A stretch of 22,910 nucleotides of DNA from a virus: positions 1 through 22,910 of the IMG/VR virus record IMGVR_UViG_3300025120_014484. One strand, 5' to 3'. Shown piece by piece: positions 1-7,864 of the stretch. The position numbers and the translations under genes are program-made. Position 1 is the stretch's first letter; each line of letters starts with the position of its first letter. The notes under the pieces were generated by a model. That model was not told the DNA's origin. It ran no database searches and worked only from the letters and a program-made list of their open reading frames with translations.

Positions 1-1
1 T

Positions 2-1003
2 GTTCCATCAAAGTCTCATCCAGATCAGATGGTTGATAACTTTGTAAAAATGCTGGAACATATCAAAGTTCGTAAGTCTCTTATTCAGGTTGATCATAAG
101 ATTCATTCTATTAATCGTAATGCGCAACTTAAAGAAATTTGTGAACGGATGGATGTCCTTATGTGTCATTCAACTGAAAATGCATTTGGTAAATGGGTTC
201 GTAAGAATGGAATCAAAACTCCACTAACTGGTATGGGTGTAGGATTCAATTTCAATAAAGATTATTGGAAACCTATTGAGCAACAAGATACACGATATAT
301 TCGATGGGTTGGTCGTACCGCAATGTGGAAAGGTCCAGATGTTATGATTGATCTACACAATGATCATTTTAAACAGGCTGGATTTATTACAGTACTAGAA
401 GGTTTAGAAGCATCGATACAATATCCATTGGTACTATATAAAAATCCAAAGGAAATGAAAGATCGTAGAGAAGTCATTAACTATTTCAGACCTGAAAAAG
501 GTATTGACAATAATCTTACACGTGATCCTGATTATGGTTCAGAAAATACTAACAACGGTGCTTATCTCTATTCAGCATACACACATTCAGAAATGATGGA
601 TCGCATGAGTAGCGGTGCCTTTGGTTCTGATCTTATGTACTTTAAAGAAAATACATATGGTGATAACGTAGAGTATTGTCATACAGATTCATTTGCTGCT
701 GGAGTTATTCCAATCTTTCATAAACATTTCTGTGATCATGTGGTACACCGTAAGATTGGTGATCCTATTAGTCAATGTAAAAATACAGGTACTATTGGTA
801 TCGATGCAACTAATGCTGGTGAAATGGTACAGACCATGAAAGTCTTAGCAAATAACAATGATATACGTGAAGACTGGCGTAATCAAATGTTTGAGTTCTG
901 GAAAGATCACTGCGATGCTACGATCATATATAATGATATAATAGAAAAAACACTCAACTACAATAATGTTGAACAACAAGGCTTGGAGGCTTTCTTCGCA
1001 TGA
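2..1003 (+). CDS. GT-B fold glycosyltransferase, 5' end outside window
   Basis: Probable sugar transferase of the GT-B (GT4-like) class. The reading frame is open back to base 2 and the first ATG, at 29, has no ribosome binding site, so the N-terminal part lies outside the window. Counting from that ATG, a segment near residues 90-104 (RYIRWVGR then MWKGPD) has the GR...KG shape that opens the nucleotide-sugar-binding half of GT-B enzymes. Near residues 218-232, SFAAGVIPIF resembles the acceptor-side loop 'E...G.P.V' of the same half. The end overlaps the next gene by ATGA (1000-1003), so translation is probably coupled to the epimerase and the cytosine methyltransferase. That context suggests a role in glycosylating modified DNA bases; transfer to a host surface polymer is the alternative. 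The class is fairly clear; donor and acceptor are unknown. Confidence 0.72.
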   Translation, partial: VPSKSHPDQMVDNFVKMLEHIKVRKSLIQVDHKIHSINRNAQLKEICERMDVLMCHSTENAFGKWVRKNGIKTPLTGMGVGFNFNKDYWKPIEQQDTRYIRWVGRTAMWKGPDVMIDLHNDHFKQAGFITVLEGLEASIQYPLVLYKNPKEMKDRREVINYFRPEKGIDNNLTRDPDYGSENTNNGAYLYSAYTHSEMMDRMSSGAFGSDLMYFKENTYGDNVEYCHTDSFAAGVIPIFHKHFCDHVVHRKIGDPISQCKNTGTIGIDATNAGEMVQTMKVLANNNDIREDWRNQMFEFWKDHCDATIIYNDIIEKTLNYNNVEQQGLEAFFA

Positions 1004-1749
1004 AAATAATGATTACTGGGTCAAGTGGATTTATTGGCAGCCACTTAAAAGAACATTTTGAAAAAGACAAGCATGAAGTTATTGGCTGGGATCGAAAAGC
1101 TGGCAAAGATATTCATGATTTTAAATTAGAACCAGATACTGATTTTGTAATACATCTTGCAGCTGATGCAGATGTTCGTCGTAGTATTGAAGAGCCGGAT
1201 GAATACTGGCATAATAATGTAACACCTACAACTAAGATTCAACAATTGTGTTATCATTCTCATGTACCATTATTGTATGCTTCATCATCGTGTATTCATC
1301 AATGGCATTTATCTCCGTATGGTATTAGTAAAAAAGTAAACGAAGAAACTGCACTAGCAGGTCAAGTTGGCTTAAGGTTTACTACCGTGTATGGTGATGG
1401 TGCTCGAGATGCTATGTTTATTGGTAAGCTTATGAGAGGAGACTTGAAATATGCTACAGATCATATTAGAGATTTCATTCATGTTGATGATGTTATACAT
1501 GCTATTGAACTTATAATGTTAAAAATTACAGACACTCATTTATTTCCAGAGTGTAGTCTTAGATCGGCATATGATATTGGAACCGGTAAAGGAAATGTAG
1601 TATCTACTTTAGCTCGCATTCGTTTTCCAGGTGTAAATTATAAACGTGGTGATCCTTGTGAAGCTCAAGATAATACAGCTGATCTTATGGCTATAAAAGA
1701 ATTAGGATTTGAAGCTAAAGTAGATGTTGTGGAATATATAACACCATGA
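1000..1749 (+). CDS. NAD-dependent epimerase/dehydratase (extended SDR family)
   Basis: Predicted nucleotide-sugar epimerase or dehydratase. The N-terminus carries the Rossmann motif TGSSGFIG (residues 6-13). The catalytic set is present: serines at 95-97, then Tyr107 and Lys111 in YGISK. RDFIHVDDV matches the conserved extended-SDR segment that follows. At 249 residues it is clearly shorter than typical GalE-type epimerases of about 330, mostly through trimmed C-terminal substrate-binding parts. It overlaps the glycosyltransferase upstream by ATGA and the methyltransferase downstream by ATGA (1746-1749), so the three form one translational unit. The likely job is to supply or convert the sugar donor used by the upstream enzyme. 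The exact sugar cannot be read from the sequence. Confidence 0.85.
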   Translation: MKIMITGSSGFIGSHLKEHFEKDKHEVIGWDRKAGKDIHDFKLEPDTDFVIHLAADADVRRSIEEPDEYWHNNVTPTTKIQQLCYHSHVPLLYASSSCIHQWHLSPYGISKKVNEETALAGQVGLRFTTVYGDGARDAMFIGKLMRGDLKYATDHIRDFIHVDDVIHAIELIMLKITDTHLFPECSLRSAYDIGTGKGNVVSTLARIRFPGVNYKRGDPCEAQDNTADLMAIKELGFEAKVDVVEYITP

Positions 1750-2942
1750 ATTATGCAAGTATAGTTCCGCTTATTGGTGGTGAAACAATCGCCATGCAGA
1801 ACATCTTTAATAAAAAACCGGAGTATATTGTAAGCTATGATGGATTTCAAGCAAATGATGCTCACCTCGTTGAGTACTATCAAAACAAAGTTCCCTACCA
1901 TCTTATTGGAGATGGTAGGCTACCTGATTTACCTAGTGTTGATGTTATTAATACCGTTTGCCCTTGTGCTGGGCTTAGCAGTCTTAGCCCTTCAGCTAGT
2001 AGCGATGCTAGTGCTAACGATTGGATGCGTACCTCGGCAAATTATGTATTGGAGTCACTCCAACCTCAGGTATTCTGGGGCGAAAATGCACCAAGACTCG
2101 CTAGCAAAATGGGAGAGCCAATCGTACGAGATCTTAGAAAAATCGGGAAAAAGTTTGGATATACTTTCTCGATCTATAAAACAAAATCGCTTCTTCACGG
2201 ATTAAGTCAAACACGAGATCGAACATTTTATTTCTTTTGGAAAGGTGATAAAGTGCCGATGTTTGAATATATAAAAAGGGAGCATGAAAAGATTGAAGAT
2301 GCTATTCGTTCTGTTGAACGTAAAGCTGATGATCCCATGAATATATTAACTAATAGTAAAACACCTTCAGAAGATCCTTATTACAAATATGTTTTAGAAG
2401 AAATTGAAGGTGGTATTAGTCATAAAGAATTTTCAGATAAGATTACTAAGTCTGCAAATCTTTTTGATTATATCGAAGCTCATGGTCCTAAGTATGATGT
2501 AGTCGGTAAGTGGATGTCAAAGAAAGGCTTTGATAATCAAGCTGGTCGGTGTGATCGCATGTATAATAAACTTAAAGATGGGTTTAATATCATGAGAAAA
2601 GGCACAGAAATTCCTAAAGATTATATTGGAGCATTTGTAGGACATCTACCTCATAGCCTTACACATCCGGATGAGGATAGATATCTTACTATTCGAGAAG
2701 CAATGGAAGTCATGAAGCTTCCACGTGATTTTGTACTACAAGGTGGTCTACGAAATTTGAATCATATATGTCAGAATGTACCAGTGACAACTGCTATGGA
2801 TATGGCAGAACATGTTCTTAAATTTTGTGATGGTAGACTCGATAACTCAATGATCGATACAGACTTTTTAGTTCAAGATAATAAATCACGTAAAATCGAT
2901 TATGAAAAAAGTAGTGTACATTTAGATGAATTTATGGTATAA
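1746..2942 (+). CDS. C5-cytosine DNA methyltransferase
   Basis: A DNA (cytosine-5) methyltransferase of 398 residues. Recognisable motifs in order: a divergent motif I near residues 6-14 (VPLIGGETI, lacking the usual FxGxGG); motif IV CPCAGLS with catalytic Cys74; motif VI ENAP at 113-116; motif VIII QTRDR at 155-159; and a motif X-like segment CQNVPVTTAMDM near the C-terminus. The stretch between VIII and X, the likely target-recognition region, is not one I recognise. No partner restriction enzyme is visible, so it is probably a phage modification enzyme. It could protect the genome from host restriction, or it could mark cytosines for oxidation and glycosylation. The last 28 bases contain the promoter of the next gene. 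Confidence 0.88.
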   Translation: MNYASIVPLIGGETIAMQNIFNKKPEYIVSYDGFQANDAHLVEYYQNKVPYHLIGDGRLPDLPSVDVINTVCPCAGLSSLSPSASSDASANDWMRTSANYVLESLQPQVFWGENAPRLASKMGEPIVRDLRKIGKKFGYTFSIYKTKSLLHGLSQTRDRTFYFFWKGDKVPMFEYIKREHEKIEDAIRSVERKADDPMNILTNSKTPSEDPYYKYVLEEIEGGISHKEFSDKITKSANLFDYIEAHGPKYDVVGKWMSKKGFDNQAGRCDRMYNKLKDGFNIMRKGTEIPKDYIGAFVGHLPHSLTHPDEDRYLTIREAMEVMKLPRDFVLQGGLRNLNHICQNVPVTTAMDMAEHVLKFCDGRLDNSMIDTDFLVQDNKSRKIDYEKSSVHLDEFMV

Positions 2943-2943
2943 T
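2915..2943 (+). promoter_or_regulatory. Sigma70-type promoter for uvsX, palindromic start region
   Basis: The -35 box TGTACA (2915-2920), a 17-base spacer ending in TATGG, and a perfect -10 box TATAAT (2938-2943) are visible. They overlap the 3' end of the methyltransferase gene. The -10 runs into the palindrome ATAGTACTAT (2942-2951). The same layout occurs before three other genes in the window. It would separate uvsX expression from the upstream modification trio. Confidence 0.8.
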
Positions 2944-2972
2944 AGTACTATAATGTCGTAAGGAGATATGTT

Positions 2973-4022
2973 TTGAGTATTATGGATAAACTAAAAAAGA
3001 ATAGTAAAGTAAAAGAAACTTCTATTCTTTCCGAATCTAAATTTTTCAATGAGAAAGATTTAGTATCAACACCAGTACCAATGATGAATGTAGCATTGTC
3101 TGGTTCTATCGATGGTGGATTAGCACCCGGTCTTACTGTGCTTGCTGGTCCATCCAAACATTTTAAGACTTCCTTTGGTCTTATTATGGCAAGTGCATAT
3201 CTTAAAAAATATAAAGATGCAGTCCTTCTTTTCTATGATTCAGAGTTTGGTTCACCTCAAGCATACTTTGAACAATTTGAAATTGATACTTCACGTGTAT
3301 TGCATACACCAATTACAAATGTAGAAGAACTTAAGTTTGATTTGATCGGCCAGCTTGAAGGTTTGGATCGTAAAGACAAAGTTGTGGTAATGATTGATTC
3401 AGTTGGTAACCTAGCATCAAAGAAAGAAATGGATGATGCCATTAACGAGAAGTCAGTAGCTGATATGTCTCGTGCAAAAGCACTTAAAGGTTTGTTCCGT
3501 ATGACTACACCATACTTGAACATGAAAGATATTCCTTTGATTGCTGTTAATCATACGTACATGGAGATTGGTCTATTCCCTAAAGCTGTAGTCTCTGGTG
3601 GTACTGGAATCTATTACTCTGCTGATAATATCTGGATCTTAGGTCGTCAGCAGGACAAAGTCGGTACAGAAATTAAAGGCTACCACTTTGTTATTAATGT
3701 GGAGAAGTCAAGGTATGTCAAAGAAAAGTCTAAAATACCTATTAGCGTGTCTTGGGATGGCGGCGTTCAGTCTCATAGCGGCTTACTCGACGTCGCTCTC
3801 GGCGGCAATTATGTTGCTAAGCCTAGTAACGGTTGGTACTGTCGTGTTGATAGAACTACTGGAGAATTGGTCGACCCCAAGGTTCGAGAGAAAGACACAT
3901 TGGATCCCTCTTTCTGGGAACCAATCTTCAACGAAACTGATTTCGCAAGTTATATTAAATCCAAATACTGTATTGGAGCTGGAGCAGGTATTGGAGAGGA
4001 AGACTCTGAAGATGCAGCATAA
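2973..4022 (+). CDS. uvsX: UvsX, T4-type RecA-like recombinase
   Basis: Strand-exchange recombinase that coats single-stranded DNA during phage recombination-dependent replication and repair. The protein has 349 residues, close to T4 UvsX. Walker A is GPSKHFKTS (59-67), of the UvsX type rather than the bacterial RecA GPESSGKT. Walker B is VVVMIDSVGNL (137-147). The C-terminal part is also UvsX-like. The start used is TTG at 2973, seven bases after the Shine-Dalgarno AGGAG (2961-2965). The only ATG closer to it (2968) runs into a stop after two codons; an in-frame ATG at 2982 is possible. It has its own promoter and is followed, with an 11-base overlap, by a small ORF and then the replicative helicase, a common T4-like order. 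Confidence 0.95.
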   Translation: MSIMDKLKKNSKVKETSILSESKFFNEKDLVSTPVPMMNVALSGSIDGGLAPGLTVLAGPSKHFKTSFGLIMASAYLKKYKDAVLLFYDSEFGSPQAYFEQFEIDTSRVLHTPITNVEELKFDLIGQLEGLDRKDKVVVMIDSVGNLASKKEMDDAINEKSVADMSRAKALKGLFRMTTPYLNMKDIPLIAVNHTYMEIGLFPKAVVSGGTGIYYSADNIWILGRQQDKVGTEIKGYHFVINVEKSRYVKEKSKIPISVSWDGGVQSHSGLLDVALGGNYVAKPSNGWYCRVDRTTGELVDPKVREKDTLDPSFWEPIFNETDFASYIKSKYCIGAGAGIGEEDSEDAA

Positions 4023-4311
4023 AGAAAATGTAACTTATCAATTAGTTCCCGGTGATGACGGTGACCAACATTGGTTAGTTCGTTTTATGGATGGGCCATA
4101 CACTGAAACAGTTATTCAGTATGGTGCCATTTCTATTAATGAAAATGGAGCAGGTGTTATGAACTTCAACTTTTTTGTTGAATCATCACCTGACTCTGAA
4201 CTAACTTCAGAAGATGTTGGTTTACAAGAATGGGCTGGTGACGTATTACAAGAAATACTTCGCCAAGGTATTGAAGATGGTAGCACACAGATTACAGATA
4301 AAGAGGAATGA
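4012..4311 (+). CDS. Small acidic protein between uvsX and helicase, unknown
   Basis: A 99-residue acidic protein I cannot name. The frame is open further upstream inside uvsX, but the sensible start is ATG 4012, preceded by a GGAGAGGA stretch about a dozen bases away, overlapping the uvsX end by 11 bases. It contains no cysteine and no membrane segment. The middle alternates polar and aromatic residues in a beta-like pattern (WLVRFMDGPY, VMNFNFFVES) and the C-terminus is an acidic helix-like tail. It is wedged between uvsX and the gp41-type helicase, with its stop codon overlapping the helicase start. That placement suggests a replication or recombination accessory role, which is inference only. 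Confidence 0.75.
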   Translation: MQHKENVTYQLVPGDDGDQHWLVRFMDGPYTETVIQYGAISINENGAGVMNFNFFVESSPDSELTSEDVGLQEWAGDVLQEILRQGIEDGSTQITDKEE

Positions 4312-5699
4312 TGCAAGCAAATCTTGAACAGACTATACTTAGAAATTTATTGACTGATGAAAAGTATATGCGTAAAGTATTACCTTTCATTAAGCCAGAT
4401 TATTTCCAAGGTGTCTATCGTATATTATTTAAAGAAGCCGGTAAGTTTGTTGGTAAGTATAATAAACTACCGAGTGCTGAAACATTTAAGATTGAGTTAG
4501 ATCAATCTGATATGATAGGAGGAGAGCAATATAGTGTTGCTGTAGATATATTACCGCAACTTTTTTCAAAAGAAAAGATTGATGATACATGGTTAATTGA
4601 TACCACAGAAAAATGGTGTCAAGATCGTGCAATCTATAATGCTGTTATGGAATCTATTTCTATTATCGATGGAAAGCATGAATCATTAACCAAAGGTGCT
4701 TTGCCAGACCTATTATCAAAAGCTTTGGGTGTTGCCTTTGATACTAACGTTGGCCACGATTATATTGAAAATGCTGATGAACGTTTCGAGTTCTATCATA
4801 AAGAAGAAAATCGTATTCCATTCGATCTTGAATACTTTAATAAGATTACTAAAGGTGGTGTTCCAAACAAGAGTTTGAATATTTGCCTTGCGGGTACAGG
4901 TGTGGGCAAGTCATTATATATGTGTCACCTTGCCTCAGCTAATCTTTCTGCTGGTTCTAATGTTTTGTATATCACAATGGAAATGGCAGAAGAAAGAATT
5001 GCTGAACGTATTGATGCTAACTTATTGAATGTGCCTATTGATCAATTAGAAAATCTATCAAAAGATATGTTCTCTACTAAAGTTGCTGACCTACAACGTA
5101 AGACAAATGGTAAGCTTATTGTAAAAGAATATCCTACCGGTTCTGCTCATGCTGGACACTTCCGTGGTTTACTCAATGAATTAAAACTAAAGAAACAGTT
5201 CATTCCTGATATAATATATATTGATTACTTAAACATTTGTGCTTCATCTCGTATGAAAGCAATGGGAGGATCGATCAATTCATATACGTACATTAAAGCA
5301 ATTGCTGAAGAGTTACGTGGTCTTGCAGTCGAGTTCAACCTACCGATCTTCTCTGCAACGCAAACGACTCGTAGTGGTTTTAGTAACTCGGATGTTGGGC
5401 TTGAAGATACCTCCGAGTCTTTTGGATTACCCGCTACCGCGGATTTGATGTTTGCCTTGATTTCAACCGAAGAGCTTGAAAAATTAGGTCAACTTATGGT
5501 CAAACAATTAAAGAATAGATATAATGACCCTACCAATCATAAACGGTTTGTTGTTGGTGTTGATAGATCTAAAATGAGATTGTATGATGTTGATGAATCA
5601 GAACAAACATTAACTCAAGATCAAGATACTCCAGTGTTTGATAACTCAAATAGTGGAGAAAAAATTAAATCAGAAAGGTTTGAAGGTTTTAAGATATGA
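4308..5699 (+). CDS. Replicative DNA helicase, gp41/DnaB-like
   Basis: Hexameric 5'-3' replication-fork helicase of the T4 gp41/DnaB group, 463 residues. An N-terminal helical domain (about 1-150) is followed by the RecA-like motor. Walker A is AGTGVGKS (195-202), Walker B IIYIDYLNI (302-310), and downstream lies the arginine- and glutamine-rich segment ATQTTRSG typical of motif H3. ATG codons at 4308 and 4311 are in frame. The AAGAGG at 4301-4306 is better spaced for 4311, so the true protein may lack the first Met. The start overlaps the previous stop and the end overlaps the next small gene by ATGA, implying coupled translation. I left the symbol blank because gp41 and dnaB naming both apply. 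Confidence 0.94.
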   Translation: MMQANLEQTILRNLLTDEKYMRKVLPFIKPDYFQGVYRILFKEAGKFVGKYNKLPSAETFKIELDQSDMIGGEQYSVAVDILPQLFSKEKIDDTWLIDTTEKWCQDRAIYNAVMESISIIDGKHESLTKGALPDLLSKALGVAFDTNVGHDYIENADERFEFYHKEENRIPFDLEYFNKITKGGVPNKSLNICLAGTGVGKSLYMCHLASANLSAGSNVLYITMEMAEERIAERIDANLLNVPIDQLENLSKDMFSTKVADLQRKTNGKLIVKEYPTGSAHAGHFRGLLNELKLKKQFIPDIIYIDYLNICASSRMKAMGGSINSYTYIKAIAEELRGLAVEFNLPIFSATQTTRSGFSNSDVGLEDTSESFGLPATADLMFALISTEELEKLGQLMVKQLKNRYNDPTNHKRFVVGVDRSKMRLYDVDESEQTLTQDQDTPVFDNSNSGEKIKSERFEGFKI

Positions 5700-5911
5700 T
5701 ATACAAAGGACCCGGAATAAGCACTTATTGGGGAAGTGATGAGTATGTAAGTAGACGAGCAGAAGTCATGCATGATGAAGAAGCGGGTTACTATGTTGAT
5801 ATGTATTTTGATGGTGAGCTAGTAGAAACAAGACCTTTATACAAGCACAGCGAAAGATATGCTGAAGACTGTGCTGAAAATTATGTAATGGGAATTAATG
5901 ATGCTAAGTAG
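5696..5911 (+). CDS. Small conserved-type protein, unknown (71 aa)
   Basis: A 71-residue protein of unknown function. It starts with ATGA overlapping the helicase stop and ends inside the start of thyX, so it sits in a tightly coupled operon, which is the main support for it being real. It is rich in Tyr, Glu and Asp, with a beta-hairpin-like stretch YYVDMYFDGELVETRPL followed by a helix-like acidic tail (HSERYAEDCAENYV). There is no membrane segment and no recognisable motif. Its position among replication and nucleotide genes suggests an early-expressed accessory protein. Confidence 0.72.
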   Translation: MIYKGPGISTYWGSDEYVSRRAEVMHDEEAGYYVDMYFDGELVETRPLYKHSERYAEDCAENYVMGINDAK

Positions 5912-6581
5912 ATTAATTAGTTATAGTAAACCACCGGAGGATCTCTATGTCGGTAACGATGTCCAAGAACTTATTGCGTACGCAGCCCGTGTCTCGAATC
6001 CCTCGAACCAAGATAAAACCGAAACCTCAGAAAAATTATTACGATATCTCATTAGAGAAAACCACTGGTCGCCATTTGAAATGGTTAGCGCTTGCTTAGA
6101 GGTTACAACAACTCGAGATATTGCACGGCAATTATTAAGGCATAGATCATTCTCTTTTCAAGAGTTTAGTCAAAGATACGCCGATCCAACTCAAGATCTA
6201 CAATTTAAATTTAAAGATGCTAGGTTACAAGATAATAAGGATCGTCAAAATAGTATTGAATTAGCTGATATGATGGATAGCGATCAGAGAGTTGATTTAG
6301 AATTTAATTGGTTACAAAAACAAGCGGAGGCAACAAATGCAGCAAAAAAATCTTATCAATGGGCAATTGAAAATGGCATTGCGAAAGAACAAGCTCGTGC
6401 AGTTCTTCCGGAAGGTATTATGGAATCCCGCCTCTACGTCAATGGGACCATTAGGTCATGGATCCATTATATCGGATTACGTTCAGGTCATGGGACACAG
6501 AAAGAACACATCGAATTAGCTAGATCTTGTGCAGATTCTTTGGAACCTATCTTTCCTATGATAAAAGAATTCTGTAATTAA
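5898..6581 (+). CDS. thyX: Flavin-dependent thymidylate synthase ThyX
   Basis: ThyX makes dTMP from dUMP using FAD, NADPH and methylenetetrahydrofolate, supplying thymidine for phage DNA synthesis in the cytoplasm. The signature RHR-x7-S is present as RHRSFSFQEFS (residues 81-91), followed by QRY. The C-terminal half keeps the family pattern ARAVLPEG...NGTIRSWIHYIGLR. At 227 residues it has the normal ThyX length. ATG at 5898 and 5901 are both in frame; either overlaps the end of the upstream small ORF, so exact starts are uncertain. It closes the uvsX-helicase operon; an AT-rich stretch with an imperfect inverted repeat and a new promoter follow. Confidence 0.96.
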   Translation: MMLSRLISYSKPPEDLYVGNDVQELIAYAARVSNPSNQDKTETSEKLLRYLIRENHWSPFEMVSACLEVTTTRDIARQLLRHRSFSFQEFSQRYADPTQDLQFKFKDARLQDNKDRQNSIELADMMDSDQRVDLEFNWLQKQAEATNAAKKSYQWAIENGIAKEQARAVLPEGIMESRLYVNGTIRSWIHYIGLRSGHGTQKEHIELARSCADSLEPIFPMIKEFCN

Positions 6582-6589
6582 ATGAAAAA

Positions 6590-6609
6590 AAATACATTTA
6601 AATGCATTT
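6590..6609 (+). terminator. Possible weak terminator / upstream box of promoter
   Basis: An inverted repeat AAATACA (6590-6596) and TGCATTT (6603-6609) encloses a six-base loop with one mismatch, just after the thyX stop and before a run of T. A related perfect repeat (AAATGCA, TGCATTT) lies in the same place before the promoter at 20234. It may be a weak terminator, or a regulator-binding box 6-10 bases upstream of the -35. The stem is AT-rich, so terminator strength is doubtful. Confidence 0.35.
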
Positions 6610-6615
6610 TAGGGG

Positions 6616-6644
6616 TGTACATTTGCTGAAAACTGTGGTATAAT
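6616..6644 (+). promoter_or_regulatory. Phage promoter, copy of shared palindromic type
   Basis: The -35 TGTACA (6616-6621), a 17-base spacer ending CTGTGG, and -10 TATAAT (6639-6644) run into the palindrome ATAGATCTAT (6643-6652) and AAAAT. Nearly the same string occurs at 19478 and 20234, and a related one at 2915. It drives the small gene at 6680 and the genes behind it. Confidence 0.85.
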
Positions 6645-6679
6645 AGATCTATAAAATGGAAAAGGAAGAGGAGTCCTAA

Positions 6680-6904
6680 ATGTCAAAGCCAATCTCAAAT
6701 GCAGCTTTTAAGCGTATGGTAAAATCACTATCCCCAGAAAAGCAACAAGAAGTTATTAGTAGAACACTTCGGGTTATTCCACATTGGTTGATGGAAGAAG
6801 TTGCTCGCCCAATGCCAAATGAAAAAGTTATTAAACATTTGGAATCACGGCTTAAGCAAGCTCGGTTAATGTGGTCTTCTATTTTAGTAAACCGCCATGC
6901 TTAA
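6680..6904 (+). CDS. Small basic protein, unknown (74 aa)
   Basis: A 74-residue basic protein of unknown function, first gene behind the strong promoter at 6616-6644. The ATG at 6680 follows a strong Shine-Dalgarno (GAGGAG, 6668-6673). The sequence looks all-helical, with Lys/Arg scattered through it (FKRMVKSLSPEKQQEV, KHLESRLKQARLMW); there is no signal peptide, membrane segment or cysteine motif. A nucleic-acid or host-protein binding role would suit such an early-type gene but nothing shows it. Its last eight bases overlap the secreted hydrolase gene that follows. Confidence 0.78.
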   Translation: MSKPISNAAFKRMVKSLSPEKQQEVISRTLRVIPHWLMEEVARPMPNEKVIKHLESRLKQARLMWSSILVNRHA

Positions 6905-7469
6905 AAGTATTTTTATTCTAGGATGCACAGCATCCTTTATAGGTGGATTCGCTACAGGCGAATCTGCTTTTGCTGGTGAGGCTAATGCAGCTGCTTTTCA
7001 TGCATCATACACAGAACAGAAATGCTTAGCTGATAATATATATTGGGAAGCTCGTAATCAATCAACAAAGGGAATGATCGGTGTCGCTCTTGTCACTCGC
7101 AATCGTGTTAATGATACTCGTTTTCCTCACTCATATTGTGAGGTTATTAAACAAGGACCTGAAAGACCATCTTGGAAAGACAAAAACAATATGGTCCCAT
7201 TGCGCCATCGCTGTCAATTTAGTTGGTACTGTGATGGGAAGTCTGACAATATTCCTACTGTTGATCTTGACATCTATGAGTTTGCTCGTACCATCGCTTT
7301 TAAGATCTATAATGGACATCTTACAGACTTCACCGATGGCGCTACTCATTATCATGCCGACTACGTAAAACCGGCATGGGCTAAATCTAAAACAAAAACT
7401 ATTACTATTGATGAACATATCTTTTATAGATGGGAAAGACCGAATGAAAATCGATTACAAGTTCAATGA
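6897..7469 (+). CDS. Secreted SleB-type cell-wall hydrolase
   Basis: Peptidoglycan hydrolase of the SleB/CwlJ (Hydrolase_2) family, 190 residues. An N-terminal signal peptide is clear: a hydrophobic core (IFILGCTASFIGGF) and a likely cleavage after AFA near residue 26. The catalytic domain begins at CLADNIYWEARNQ with the family Glu at residue 51, and continues through VALVTRNRV, CQFSWYCDG and the ATHYHADYVKPAW segment, all family landmarks. A signal peptide means export to the periplasm by the host Sec system, unlike most phage endolysins that wait for a holin. It may act in lysis or in remodelling the wall. The start overlaps the previous gene by eight bases and no strong ribosome binding site is seen, so translation is probably coupled. 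Confidence 0.88.
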   Translation: MLKSIFILGCTASFIGGFATGESAFAGEANAAAFHASYTEQKCLADNIYWEARNQSTKGMIGVALVTRNRVNDTRFPHSYCEVIKQGPERPSWKDKNNMVPLRHRCQFSWYCDGKSDNIPTVDLDIYEFARTIAFKIYNGHLTDFTDGATHYHADYVKPAWAKSKTKTITIDEHIFYRWERPNENRLQVQ

Positions 7470-7722
7470 AGGTGATCTGATACAAGAGTTTCAAGAGTAT
7501 ATTGATTCTACGTATGATTCACACTACTCAAAAGATAAGTTCCAAGCCACCGAGTTCATTATTGACGGTGGCCATGGAACAGGCTTTTGTGTTGGTAATG
7601 TGTTAAAGTATGCGCAACGTTATGGTAAAAAAGGTTCTAACGATGACGCCCGGAAAGATCTAATGAAAGTTCTTCATTACGCGTTAATTCAGCTATATGT
7701 TCACGATCAAGATTGTGTTTAG
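7444..7722 (+). CDS. DUF3310-like (SaV-like) protein
   Basis: A 92-residue protein resembling the small phage DUF3310 family. The match is the pattern HYSKDKFQATEFI, then FCVGNVLKYAQRYGKKG, then a DLMKVLHYA helix, which fits the family's 'HY...E.I....F..GN.iKY..R..KK...DL.KA..Y'. The family is common in phage early regions; a nucleotide-related role has been proposed but I would not assign one. I prefer ATG 7444 over an in-frame ATG at 7408: it follows GGGAAAGA and keeps the overlap with the hydrolase short. The 3' end overlaps the convergent minus-strand gene by 86 bases. Confidence 0.75.
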   Translation: MKIDYKFNEGDLIQEFQEYIDSTYDSHYSKDKFQATEFIIDGGHGTGFCVGNVLKYAQRYGKKGSNDDARKDLMKVLHYALIQLYVHDQDCV

Positions 7723-7864
7723 CCCAGAATATTCTTTCTTTAATATCTGCACATTTTTTATCTAAATCTGTTCGCGGCATATGAACATAAATACTATTTT
7801 CGTATGTCCATCCGACAAACAAAGAAAAAAGAAATATCAGAATAATGGTGAAAACAAGTATCAT
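7637..7864 (-). CDS. Small single-pass membrane protein, unknown (75 aa)
   Basis: A 75-residue protein with one N-terminal membrane segment (MILVFTIILIFLFSLFVGW) and a charged, helical C-terminal part (DLDKKCADIKERIF, LDREHIAELTR) likely on the outside or periplasmic side. The start is ATG at 7864, giving an ATGA overlap with the stop of the upstream minus-strand gene; an upstream in-frame ATG at 7900 lies within that gene and is less likely. The layout (one anchor plus a short coil) is like that of an inner-membrane spanin or a holin accessory, but no motif proves it. The 3' end overlaps the plus-strand DUF3310-like gene by 86 bases. Confidence 0.62.
   Translation of the reverse strand: MILVFTIILIFLFSLFVGWTYENSIYVHMPRTDLDKKCADIKERIFWAKHNLDREHIAELTRNEELSLDLSGRHR

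Noticed and set aside
1837-2205. Hydrophobic open frame within the methyltransferase gene
   Set aside because: It overlaps the cytosine methyltransferase, which has clear motifs, in another frame. No ribosome binding site was seen.
3688-4011. Long 5' extension of the small acidic gene inside uvsX
   Set aside because: It overlaps over 330 bases of uvsX in another frame. The start at 4012 explains the gene with a short overlap.
7081-7418. Open frames on both strands inside the SleB-type gene
   Set aside because: They overlap a gene with a clear signal peptide and family motifs, and have no binding sites.
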